From positions 1 through 9,498 of the forward strand of contig JACOEF010000013.1 of NCBI GenBank assembly GCA_024998705.1: 9,498 nucleotides of DNA, written 5' to 3'. The stretch is from Nitrospira sp. GTDB taxonomy: Bacteria; Nitrospirota; Nitrospiria; Nitrospirales; Nitrospiraceae. Position numbers and translations under genes: made by a program. Below, piece after piece: positions 1 through 5,992 of this stretch. The notes beneath the pieces are model-generated. The model was not told the origin of the DNA, made no database searches, and worked only from the letters and a program-made list of their open reading frames with translations. How positions within the stretch are numbered: position 1 is the first letter of the stretch; each line of letters opens with the position of its first letter.

Positions 1-611
1 AGTGGATAGAGCCCCCCCCACAAACCCAGAATTCCAATTCCTAAGAGAGTGACGTTCACGCTGGCCAATCCATACAAGTCGAGAACCACACTACCCCCAA
101 AAAGAACCATGCACATGAAGGGAAGTGCCTGCGGATACGACCGGCCAAGCAGGAAAATCACGGCAGACAAAAGCAACAAGTAACTGATCGGCACTAGGAT
201 CGCAAATGCCGCCTTAGCGTTTCCGGAAGTGAAGATTATGGGCGCATCGCGGAAAAACCCGTCAATCCCCGGCATCACCCTGTTGTAACTCCTCGCAAAG
301 AGAAGATTAGCAACAACATTTAACAGGACGAATAACAGGAGCAGCTTCATCCCTCTAAGTAGCAGGCGCCGGAAAATTTGTGAGCTATCGAACCCATATC
401 GATCCGGATACACATTAGCCAGCAAGAACCCCGTAATGAAAATGAATGAGGGGGTGATGAATCGCAAATATGTGTAAAAAAATCCTTGCACATCCACAAA
501 GTAATTGATCCAGTGATACAGGACCATGAACAATAATAAGACTCCCTTTGTAAAATCCAAGGCTGGATTCCGAACGGAACTGATCACCGACGTGTTCATT
601 TTTGCAGTCAT
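1..611 (-). CDS. Multi-pass membrane acyltransferase, N-terminal half (3' end outside window)
   Basis: The frame is open from an ATG at 611 (second in-frame ATG at 599) to the window edge, about 203 residues; a TGA lies directly upstream of 611, so the start must be one of these two. Neither has a clear Shine-Dalgarno sequence. Near the N-terminus it reads RNPALDFTKGVLLLF then MVLYHW, followed by RFITPSFIFITGFLLANVY. This R-x-x-x-L-D-x-x-[KR]-G plus membrane-embedded His pattern is typical of the acyltransferase-3/OpgC/heparan-glucosaminide N-acetyltransferase-like superfamily. Several hydrophobic helices follow. Such proteins acylate sugars at the inner membrane, so here it probably O-acylates the polysaccharide made by the locus (inference). 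It lies 92 bases downstream of the polymerase-like gene on the same strand. A run of eight G on the coding strand (12-19) falls in codons for W-G-G near the window edge. The exact subfamily is uncertain. Confidence 0.72.
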   Translation of the reverse strand, partial: MTAKMNTSVISSVRNPALDFTKGVLLLFMVLYHWINYFVDVQGFFYTYLRFITPSFIFITGFLLANVYPDRYGFDSSQIFRRLLLRGMKLLLLFVLLNVVANLLFARSYNRVMPGIDGFFRDAPIIFTSGNAKAAFAILVPISYLLLLSAVIFLLGRSYPQALPFMCMVLFGGSVVLDLYGLASVNVTLLGIGILGLWGGLYP

Positions 612-703
612 TCAGAGACATTACAAAGGCTGTCGAGGCGAGCCAGGAGAACGATGCCAAACCTATTTACCATATTCAAGGCAAACCTTTTTGAGTTGGG
701 GGC

Positions 704-2023
704 TCATCGGCTCATCGAAGGCTTGTGGTACTCCATAAGAGCAAACACTGTCACAGGCCAAAGAATACTAGCCTTATTAAACGATGCTTCAGAAAAATTA
801 TAGACGATCGCGATGAACAAAATAACATATCGAATGCTACCGTCAGCTCTATCCTTTTCAAGCAACTTTCTGGTCCGCCGATAACCTGCAAGGAGAACCG
901 CTACTAACAGAGCCACGCCAATGGCACCTCCATTCAGGTAGGTTTCGAGATAGCCATTGTGTGCCTGAATGATTCCACCAACCGTTTCATGCAACAGCCT
1001 AAGTCGCGTTCCTGCCCAAAACGTATTAAATCCTGCACCGACTATTGAATTATCTTGAAAACTTGCCAAAATTGGCCAAATATCTGTTCGAGTAGTAAGA
1101 GTTGCATCTCGCCCCACACCAAGAAGAAATTCCTCCTGGAGATTAAGGTCAAACACTGAATTCGATATAATCACGAGAATCACAACACCTATTCCACACA
1201 TTTCCAGTCTTCCAATGTTCTCCCGAAATACTGAATTATCGAAGGCGATGAGGAGCAGTGAACCCAGAATGGCACAAAGTAGGGACGTCAGACTATTGGC
1301 GATCAATAACAAGTACCAGCACATTGCCAAGACGAACGCGCGCGCGACATAATTCCCTCGTTTATTTGCACTTTGAAGCCCTAAAAGGTCCCACAATAGA
1401 AATAGCGCTCCCACCATTGCAAGAGCGCCGAGCGTATTCTTGTGCGTTGCCACCCCCACCCACATTACCTCATTTCCAGAATAACCCGCATAGAATCTTC
1501 CCCATTCTGGGAAGTAACGAATTAAAATTACGGATAGGGGAATACACAGATATGCGACTCTCGTACAGACTGCCTTGATAGACTCAACTGAATCCCTTTC
1601 TGTCAAAACCACTAGCACCATAACAACATTGCCCAGGTCCTTGAAGAGGCGTTTGAAGGTAATGATGGGATAGTCGGACCAAACGATGCTCACGAACCAG
1701 AACAGGTAACAGACAAATAGCCAGCCGTTGTTCCTGATAATCACTGACAACCGGACCCCTCTCATTAGCAGCACCATCAATCCGGTCAGAATCAAACTAA
1801 GACTGACAACTGCTTCTATTTGATTTCCCTCGTCAGATGATGACACGGCCACAGAGTTGCCGTTCGATTGACTGAACCATTCGGTAACAGGACGCGATGC
1901 ATAGATCACCACCCACGCAACAGCAATCCAAATTGCCGCGGAAACCCCAACTCGCTCTATTCCCTCACGGCGATAGAGCCATAGAAGCATGATAACAAAG
2001 ATAATTAGAAGAAGAGATCCCAT
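704..2023 (-). CDS. Wzy/O-antigen ligase (ExoQ-like) family membrane protein
   Basis: 439 residues, very hydrophobic, with about ten or more membrane segments. Family marks are WSDYPIITFKRLFKDLG (about 115-131), THKNTLG (193-199), VGRDATLTTRTDIW (303-316), the G-x-G-x-N-x-F turn at 329-335, and AHNGYLETYLNGGAIG (354-369). This order is that of the Wzy_C/O-antigen-ligase superfamily, whose members polymerise lipid-linked repeat units or transfer chains at the periplasmic face of the inner membrane. In an EPS-type locus a polymerase role is more likely than lipid A ligation, but sequence alone cannot separate the two. The start at 2023 is the first possible one after an upstream in-frame TAG. 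It has no Shine-Dalgarno sequence: the bases before it are AT-rich and only about 23 bases from the end of an IS3 remnant, so the native leader has probably been lost. Stop is TGA. By eye it is more AT-rich than the amidotransferase gene. Confidence 0.85.
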   Translation of the reverse strand: MGSLLLIIFVIMLLWLYRREGIERVGVSAAIWIAVAWVVIYASRPVTEWFSQSNGNSVAVSSSDEGNQIEAVVSLSLILTGLMVLLMRGVRLSVIIRNNGWLFVCYLFWFVSIVWSDYPIITFKRLFKDLGNVVMVLVVLTERDSVESIKAVCTRVAYLCIPLSVILIRYFPEWGRFYAGYSGNEVMWVGVATHKNTLGALAMVGALFLLWDLLGLQSANKRGNYVARAFVLAMCWYLLLIANSLTSLLCAILGSLLLIAFDNSVFRENIGRLEMCGIGVVILVIISNSVFDLNLQEEFLLGVGRDATLTTRTDIWPILASFQDNSIVGAGFNTFWAGTRLRLLHETVGGIIQAHNGYLETYLNGGAIGVALLVAVLLAGYRRTRKLLEKDRADGSIRYVILFIAIVYNFSEASFNKASILWPVTVFALMEYHKPSMSR

Positions 2024-2046
2024 GTATACATTATGGACTATAGGGC

Positions 2047-2086
2047 CGACGTCCCCCCCCGTCTTGAGTAGCAGCTACGTTTGGAG
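2047..2086 (+). repeat. Left terminal inverted repeat of the old IS3 element
   Basis: Starts CGACGTCCCCCCCC and contains TGAGTAGC, then TTTGGAG. It aligns, with one length difference in the C run and several mismatches, to the reverse complement of 3513-3551. The outer boundary is uncertain by a few bases because GACGTC is a palindrome. Confidence 0.65.
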
Positions 2087-2140
2087 GCCGGGTGCGACTG
2101 TAACCGATTTTCTAGCCAATTGCCTGGCATAGGCGGCGGG
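2075..2140 (-). pseudogene. IS3-family transposase OrfB, C-terminal remnant
   Basis: The minus strand reads 21 codons, PAAYARQLARK followed by SVTVAPGLQT, then TAG. The opening [T]-P-A-A-Y-A and the overall length after it resemble the tail of IS3-family OrfB proteins, where the rve domain is followed by a L-T-P-x-x-[FY] segment. It is cut at 2140 by the end of the younger IS3 element and ends within the old element's left inverted repeat. Non-functional. The family call rests on a short stretch plus the matching orfA start at the other end. Confidence 0.6.
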
Positions 2141-2158
2141 TGTCAGAAGTGGCCCCGG
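2141..2158 (+). repeat. Left terminal inverted repeat of the younger IS3 element
   Basis: TGTCAGAAGTGGCCCCGG, paired with 3382-3401 on the other strand through TGT, AAGTGG at the same offset, and a CC..GG block. The orfB-tail remnant ends exactly before the TGT, which supports this edge. Confidence 0.65.
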
Positions 2159-2209
2159 TTGGTTGGACAGCATGTGTTCGTTCTTAAGTGGCGCCTCGCG
2201 GTGTTCTGC

Positions 2210-3040
2210 CTACGCGGCGGTGCGCCGTGCGGGCAGGTGGTCAAAGTACACTCCATCGGGTGTTTGGCCGTCAAGCGCCCGATGCGGTCTGGTCTGGTTG
2301 TAGAACGTCAGGTAGCGTGCTAATCCCTGGTGGACGGCACTGACGGTCTCATAGGCGTGCAGATACACCTCCTCGTATTTGATGCTCTTCCAGAGTCGTT
2401 CCACAAAGACGTTGTCACGCCAGCACCCTTTCCCCTCCCCGGCATCCAGATCAGCATGGAGCTTCAGGAGTCCCGTGAACTCCTGACTGGTGAACTGGCA
2501 CCCTTGATCAGTATTGAAGATCGTCGGTGTGCCATAGGTGGTCACAGCCTCCTGGACCGCCTCCATACAGAAATCGGTCGTCAGCGTGTTGGAGAGCCGC
2601 CACGCCAGCACCCGGCGACTGGCCCAGTCCATGACCGCACACAAGTACACGAAGCCGCGGTGCATTGGAATGTAGGTGATGTCCGCCGCCCAGATGTGAT
2701 TGGGCCGCCGGATCGTGAGATCGCGGAGGAGATACGGATAGACGGTGTGGGCCGGATGCCGCTGGCTGAGATGCGGCTTGCGATACAGGGCCTCAATCCC
2801 CATGCGGCGCATCAATGTCGCCACACGCCGCCGTCCGATGGTCTGGCCCTCTTGCCGCAAGAGATCGCGCAGCATCCGAGCCCCGGCAAACGGATGGGCC
2901 AGATGCAGCTCGTCGATCCGCCGCATCCGCCCCAGATCCGCGGCCGACACCGGCGTGGGCTGGTAGTACGCCGTCGAGCGAGCCACCCCGAGGAGCTGAC
3001 ATTGCCGAACGACTGGCAGGGCATGGGTTCGGTCGATCAT
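2210..3040 (-). CDS. IS3-family transposase OrfB (DDE integrase domain)
   Basis: 276 residues. The N-terminal HTH_21-like part (about 40-90, HPFAGARMLRDLL, GRRRVATLMRRMGIEALYRK) is followed by the rve integrase core. Catalytic residues are D120 (WAADITYI), D178 (FNTDQGCQFTS) and E214 (FVERLW), with the 35-residue D-to-E spacing of the family. The C-terminus has KYEEVYL and FYNQTRPHRALDGQTPD. The ATG overlaps the orfA stop as ATGA, so it is either translationally coupled or made as an OrfAB fusion by frameshifting. Stop is TAG. Residues 196-202 (ADLDAGE), where the family normally has a G-I-x-I-S-M-D type block, are aberrant and look like a small inversion, so activity is doubtful even though the catalytic triad and spacing are kept. 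Confidence 0.92.
   Translation of the reverse strand: MIDRTHALPVVRQCQLLGVARSTAYYQPTPVSAADLGRMRRIDELHLAHPFAGARMLRDLLRQEGQTIGRRRVATLMRRMGIEALYRKPHLSQRHPAHTVYPYLLRDLTIRRPNHIWAADITYIPMHRGFVYLCAVMDWASRRVLAWRLSNTLTTDFCMEAVQEAVTTYGTPTIFNTDQGCQFTSQEFTGLLKLHADLDAGEGKGCWRDNVFVERLWKSIKYEEVYLHAYETVSAVHQGLARYLTFYNQTRPHRALDGQTPDGVYFDHLPARRTAA
2441..2455 (-). other. Putative 15-bp micro-inversion within orfB
   Basis: The transposase frame here reads A-D-L-D-A in place of the family's G-I-Q-I-S before M-[DE]-G-K-G. On the opposite strand the same 15 bases read exactly G-I-Q-I-S, followed by M-E. Flipping them restores the expected motif without changing frame or length. On the minus strand CAT precedes the segment; an ATG after it, expected ancestrally, would form a short inverted repeat, but two bases of that flank now differ (GGG). 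Confidence 0.65.
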
Positions 3041-3336
3041 CGTTTTGCGCTCAACAATCCCGCCTTGATGAGCGCCCCTTCTAAAAAATCATTCTCCAGC
3101 ACCAGTTGGCCGATCTTGGCGTGGAGGACCTTGAGATCCGGCGTGTCGGACGTCGGCTTGGTGCCACCAAACACGTCCGCGGCCCGCGCCAGCAATTGCT
3201 GCTTCCATTCGGTGATCTGGGTGGGATGGACTTGAAAGTGCTCGGCCAATTCGGCCAGCGTCTTGTCGCCTTTGACCGCGGCCAAGGCCACCTTTGCCTT
3301 GAAAGATGCCCCGTGATTGCGTCTCGTTCTCTTCAT
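3037..3336 (-). CDS. IS3-family transposase OrfA (helix-turn-helix)
   Basis: 99 residues from the ATG at 3336, chosen over an in-frame ATG at 3393 because a GAGGAG Shine-Dalgarno sequence sits about 8 bases upstream and the protein then starts MKRTRRNHGASFKAKVALAA, the usual OrfA opening. The helix-turn-helix is roughly residues 20-55 (KTLAELAEHFQVHPTQITEW), and a leucine-rich helix (KVLHAKIGQLVLENDFLEGAL) follows that in this family drives multimerisation. It ends KR then TGA, overlapping the orfB start by four bases. OrfA binds the element's ends and, fused to OrfB by frameshifting, forms the active transposase; no obvious A6G slippery run is seen at the junction, only AAAACG. Confidence 0.92.
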   Translation of the reverse strand: MKRTRRNHGASFKAKVALAAVKGDKTLAELAEHFQVHPTQITEWKQQLLARAADVFGGTKPTSDTPDLKVLHAKIGQLVLENDFLEGALIKAGLLSAKR

Positions 3337-3356
3337 CGCCTCGCTCCTCTGGTTCG

Positions 3357-3383
3357 CCACCCTCGGGTGGCTTCGGTGAAGCC
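3357..3383. repeat. Two back-to-back hairpins between the IS end and orfA
   Basis: CCACCCTCGGGTGG (3357-3370) is followed at once by GGCTTCGGTGAAGCC (3369-3383), sharing two bases. Both are perfect short palindromes with 2-3 base loops, directly inside the right terminal repeat and upstream of the orfA ribosome binding site. Such structures in insertion sequences can dampen transposase expression from outside transcripts; that role is inferred here. Confidence 0.55.
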
Positions 3384-3401
3384 AGGCTACCACTTACCAC
3401 A
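3382..3401 (-). repeat. Right terminal inverted repeat of the younger IS3 element
   Basis: The minus strand reads TGTGGTAAGTGGTAGCCTGG, matching the left end at TGT, AAGTGG and the CC..GG block. The old element's orfA remnant runs up to this edge and then meets a stop inside the repeat. Confidence 0.65.
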
Positions 3402-3482
3402 CTGTCCGAATTTCCGGAGCCCCCTCTCCTCGGCCTCTCGCAAAAATCCGATAATCTGTACCTCTGAAAACCGCTGCTTCAT
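3402..3482 (-). pseudogene. IS3-family transposase OrfA, N-terminal remnant
   Basis: From the ATG at 3482 the minus strand reads MKQRFSEVQIIGFLREAE, the hallmark opening of another OrfA type (M-K-x-R-F-[ST]-E-x-Q-I-I-x-x-L-[RK]-E-A-E). An AAGGAG Shine-Dalgarno sequence lies upstream at the proper distance. After about 27 codons it runs into the younger element and stops at TAG (3387-3389) within that element's repeat. The last residues before the junction (ERGLRKFGQ) no longer match the family well, so a few bases may be scrambled. The helix-turn-helix is lost, so no function is expected. Confidence 0.75.
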
Positions 3483-3512
3483 CTCCAATCTCCTTCCAGT
3501 TAAGGGATTGGA

Positions 3513-3551
3513 CTCTAAATCGCGGCGCTACTCGATATGGGGGGGACGTCG
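3513..3551 (-). repeat. Right terminal inverted repeat of the old IS3 element
   Basis: The minus strand reads CGACGTCCCCCCC, ATAT, CGAGTAGC, then after seven bases TTTAGAG. It pairs with 2047-2086 and interrupts the IS110 fragment after its V-C-G codons. Confidence 0.65.
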
Positions 3552-3664
3552 CCCACACACTTCCATCCCCACACGGCAGCGAGACAGGTTGGCCATAAAC
3601 TTGATCAAGGCGACCCGTGAGAACCGCTTCTGAAACACGGGTCGCCCAGCGTCGTCATGCTCAT
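3552..3664 (-). pseudogene. IS110-family transposase, broken N-terminal fragment
   Basis: An ATG at 3664 with a GAGGAGGGG ribosome binding site starts MSMTTLG, a common IS110 opening. The frame then shifts, and in another frame the strand reads GRPVFQKRFSRVALIKF, MANLSRCRVGMEVCG, matching the IS110 DEDD domain around V-G-M-E-[AV]-C. The segment normally between them (G-I-D-L-A-K-x-x-F-Q-[VL]-H type, holding the first catalytic Asp) is missing. At the left the fragment stops at the old IS3 inverted repeat, and the rest of the transposase is not found on the far side. Clearly dead. Confidence 0.72.
3609..3646. repeat. 11-bp perfect inverted repeat in the IS110 fragment
   Basis: GGCGACCCGTG (3609-3619) pairs with CACGGGTCGCC (3636-3646) across a 16-base loop. 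It lies within transposase codons and has no T-run next to it, so it is not a convincing terminator. Confidence 0.5.
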
Positions 3665-3771
3665 GGTTCCCCTCCTCAGTGAAGTAGTGGACTCACATGA
3701 CCACCACCATGCCAAAGTGAGAGGGATGGGTTCATTCCATTAGGATAGCCCAAACAACTTTTCTTAATAGA
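3665..3771. other. Intergenic stretch between the SGNH gene and the IS110 fragment
   Basis: After the hydrolase stop comes an AT-rich stretch (minus strand TCTATTAAGAAAAG) and then the leader of the IS110 start, including its ribosome binding site. No terminator hairpin and no gene are seen. The part next to the IS110 start may be the remains of that element's non-coding left end, but its boundary cannot be set. The whole gene-poor part from 3337 to 3771 consists of IS ends, remnants and this spacer. Confidence 0.4.
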
Positions 3772-4923
3772 TCACCTAACCTTCGGTTTAGCCCGCGCGA
3801 GATACTCCGCCACAGCTTCGCCGATCACCCGATAGCCGTTCTTACCAGGATGCATGTCGCGCGTAGTTTGGGCATAGAGCTGTTGGCCAACTGACCGCCG
3901 CAAGGCAGGTAAGGTATCCACATACGCAATGTCCGCACCGACAAGAAAATCGAGAAGGGTCTTCCGCGTGGCCTGCTCATTACTGATGACCCGCCTGAGG
4001 GCTTCATGTAAATGCAAATCAGGCTTTTTCTCCAAATACTCCGCAAAGACCGTCTCTTTGGTCGGAATGATGACCACTAAAAACTGACATCCTTCTTGCC
4101 GGCACGCCTTCGCCATTTCCTCCAGCAAGTGGAACGTAATACGCATCCCCTCACGAACGGGACCGCTGGTTTGATCCAACCGCCCAGCCATGCCCAAGGG
4201 GCGAAACGCCTCGCGAATGTTCTCATTCTCCACGGTCAAGGCTGTGGTGTAAGGATCACTCCCAGAAGCAGCCTGATTAAAACGGATCGCCTCCTTCACC
4301 ATGGCAACAAGCGGTCCATGCATGACAAGCCTGTAAATCATACTGTGCTCCGAGAGCCAATTCCGAATAGTTGCCCCAGTGACGGGATCTTCCGACGCAC
4401 CCCAAATATCATGGTTCACTTGGCCCCACTCCCCATTCCTCAGCCGTGCCCAGTAATCGAGCCCATACGTAATCATAAAGGCATTTTCGAAGTCATCTCC
4501 CATGTAGAGACCACACAGGACTAATTTGGGACGGAGCTTCAAGCCTTTCGTCATCAAGACATGATAGTACTGATTAGGTCCATAGCCTCCGAGGCCGAGG
4601 TTATACACTTCGCGCCCGGTGGCTCGCGCCACCACTGCCGGCCATGCGTCATCCATCCTTGCGGTATTACCGTAAGTGTGGGAGTCTCCGATCGTCACAA
4701 TATCGGCGCTAGAAGGGACGTTTTTGTTTCGAAACCCCCATGCATCAAATCCAGAACTGTTCGGGGAAATCGTGATTCCGAGGACCTCATCCCTGATTAC
4801 ATTTGCCGATAGATAGTCAGCGGGATTGAGAAGCAACCTGGCCCCTACTTCGCAGAGCAGCATGCCAAAAGCACATGAGGCGACAAGGAGCGTAACTTTG
4901 GCAGCAGTCTGTCGGAAATTCAT
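3772..4923 (-). CDS. Membrane-anchored SGNH/GDSL-like hydrolase or acyltransferase
   Basis: 383 residues. A hydrophobic segment at about 8-31 follows a short basic N-terminus, suggesting a signal anchor and a periplasmic catalytic domain. SGNH blocks are visible: block I VTIGDSHTYG with nucleophile S81, a block II-like NLGLGGYGPNQ (108-118), block III GDDFEN (142-147) where Asn/Asp helps the oxyanion hole, and block V RDMHPGKNGY with D356 and H358. SGNH proteins in polysaccharide loci commonly add or remove O-acyl groups, so this one probably tailors the polymer together with the membrane acyltransferase at 611-1 (inference). It starts 64 bases after the stop of the upstream FemAB/GNAT-like gene; the ATG at 4923 has only a weak ribosome binding site. 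Stop is TGA. The frame is intact, unlike its two upstream neighbours, and the IS nest begins after it. Confidence 0.85.
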   Translation of the reverse strand: MNFRQTAAKVTLLVASCAFGMLLCEVGARLLLNPADYLSANVIRDEVLGITISPNSSGFDAWGFRNKNVPSSADIVTIGDSHTYGNTARMDDAWPAVVARATGREVYNLGLGGYGPNQYYHVLMTKGLKLRPKLVLCGLYMGDDFENAFMITYGLDYWARLRNGEWGQVNHDIWGASEDPVTGATIRNWLSEHSMIYRLVMHGPLVAMVKEAIRFNQAASGSDPYTTALTVENENIREAFRPLGMAGRLDQTSGPVREGMRITFHLLEEMAKACRQEGCQFLVVIIPTKETVFAEYLEKKPDLHLHEALRRVISNEQATRKTLLDFLVGADIAYVDTLPALRRSVGQQLYAQTTRDMHPGKNGYRVIGEAVAEYLARAKPKVR

Positions 4924-4987
4924 AAGAACCAGGTTGAGAATTGATGTAGCAAAATGAGAGAAGAAACAAAAGGAGCCGACGACGGCA

Positions 4988-5992
4988 CTACATCGGCGAT
5001 TCGGCTTTCACCCGGTTGGCATACCACTTCTCACGCCATTTCACTAATCTCTGACGCAAGCCCGACGGCACAACCTCTTTAAGTTCTCGATGTAGTCCAA
5101 GAGCGAGGGCAATTTTCCCTTTCGTAGTCAGCGGGATGTAATACCGGGGCAAATCCATCCTGATAAATCCATTCTCTTTCTTGAATCGAGTGAGTGAATC
5201 TTCCCCTTTATTTCCATAGACCAATCGCTCGTACAATAGGTGGCTGACTCCTCGCTTCGCACAGAGACGAACGGCCTCCGACATCAACGCATTATTCGGT
5301 CGTCTATCGCGATACTCCAACTTCGAGATGATCTGCATAATGGCGGCGGTCCGAACATCCCACACAATTTTCATGTATCCGACAATTTCATTCTCGCAAT
5401 AGGCTCCGAGAAACGTACTTCGCTCTCGATACGTTCCGTTCTCCGATTCTACGACGTCGAACGCCTTGCCATAGTGCCAGAACTTTCTGCCGGCACGCAT
5501 CGGCGACTCGTTATAGATGGACATGATCCCGCGAACATATCGCTCATCATATTCATCGACTCTGACCGTGATGCCCTTCTTTTCACTCGTCCGTATATTC
5601 CTTCTAGTCGCCGCAGAAATCTGCTCTTTAAGCCAACGCTCGTGACTCGTCACTGGAATCGCCGCCACGTTGTCCAACTCCATGTAATAGTCGAAGAGCG
5701 GCTGTGTCTCAGGAGCCCGTTGGACAAATGTGAGTAGATCGGGCCTATTCTCAACACCGCGTAGTTGCTGACCAATCTGGGTAAGAGCAGGCAGCTAATC
5801 GGCTGTTCGCCAATAGGCATCGAATATTTCCCCGATGCTTATTAAGGATCCATTCATGACGACGACAACGTCATCCTCTAGCCTTATGGCAGGGACTCGA
5901 ACCTTCTTGCCCATGGCGGACACTTCGTGACTTGTCGTAAGCATGCGACTCCTAAAAAGGTAACTACACAGCTCTGCATTCCCGTAGAGCAC
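4988..5992 (-). pseudogene. FemAB/GNAT-like protein of EPS clusters, split by an in-frame TAG
   Basis: One 334-codon frame runs from a GTG at 5992 to TAG at 4988 and is interrupted by TAG at codon 66 (5795-5797). Before it: LYGNAELCSYLFRSRMLTTS and RVPAIRLEDDVVVV. After it: NRPDLLTFVQRAPETQPLF, FWHYGK (about 171-176), FKKENGF (about 270-276), LPRYYIPLT (about 281-289). The halves read as one protein of the FemAB/GNAT-type family found in exosortase-linked polysaccharide loci, which may transfer an aminoacyl or acyl group to the polymer; its reaction is not established. An ATG at 5944 with TAGGAG five bases upstream is an attractive alternative start, but family-like residues lie before it, and the GTG sits only 16 bases after the preceding gene. 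No frameshift is seen. A product restarting downstream (ATG 5683, no ribosome binding site) would lack the first third. It is a pseudogene unless the TAG is read through. Confidence 0.75.
5795..5797 (-). other. In-frame amber codon in the FemAB/GNAT-like gene
   Basis: The minus strand reads ...Y-W-R-T-A-D, TAG, L-P-A-L-T-Q... The frame is unchanged on both sides and both flanks belong to the same protein. Confidence 0.85.

Larger units (their letters stand above)
2141..3401 (-). mobile_element. IS3-family insertion sequence, nearly complete (about 1.26 kb)
   Basis: Contains overlapping orfA (3336-3037) and orfB (3040-2210) and is bounded by short imperfect inverted repeats: left TGTCAGAAGTGGCCCCGG, right (minus strand) TGTGGTAAGTGGTAGCCTGG, sharing TGT-N3-AAGTGG and a later CC..GG. 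The length fits the IS3 family. No 3-4 bp target duplication is visible (GGG on the left, CTG on the right), consistent with later deletion or recombination at one edge. It lies between the two surviving ends of an older IS3 element. By eye it is more GC-rich than the polymerase gene beside it. Confidence 0.85.
2047..3551 (-). mobile_element. Old IS3-family element, ends only, interior replaced by a second IS3 element
   Basis: The outer ends match as imperfect inverted repeats: inward from the left edge CGACGTCCCCCCC then TGAGTAGC and TTTGGAG; inward from the right edge on the minus strand CGACGTCCCCCCC then CGAGTAGC and TTTAGAG. Just inside the right end lie a ribosome binding site and an orfA start; just inside the left end lies an orfB tail. 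Only about 245 bp of this element remain (2047-2140 and 3402-3551), whereas IS3 elements are usually 1.2-1.5 kb. About 1 kb is therefore missing and a different IS3-family element occupies 2141-3401. ACGT, which is self-complementary, flanks both C/G runs, so a target duplication cannot be told from part of the repeat. Confidence 0.7.

Noticed and set aside
415..660. Minus-strand frame of 81 codons starting at 660
   Set aside because: Out of frame with the acyltransferase, whose R-N-P-A-L-D-F-T-K-G and membrane helices are read in the overlapping frame to the window edge.
701..717. Tandem GGCTCATC repeat at the end of the polymerase gene
   Set aside because: Only two short copies, falling on the last codons and stop; no sign of function.
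2330..3235. Long open frame of about 300 codons on the plus strand
   Set aside because: It is antisense to the transposase genes, whose DDE motifs, start signals and overlap are clear. High GC and codon structure create this shadow. Its only informative stretch (G-I-Q-I-S-M-E) is explained by the micro-inversion.
3609..3646. Inverted repeat as an intrinsic terminator
   Set aside because: It lies within IS110 coding sequence, with a 16-base loop and no T-run on either strand.
4988..5683. A stand-alone 231-residue protein starting at 5683
   Set aside because: The same frame and family motifs continue upstream to the TAG and beyond it, and this ATG has no ribosome binding site.
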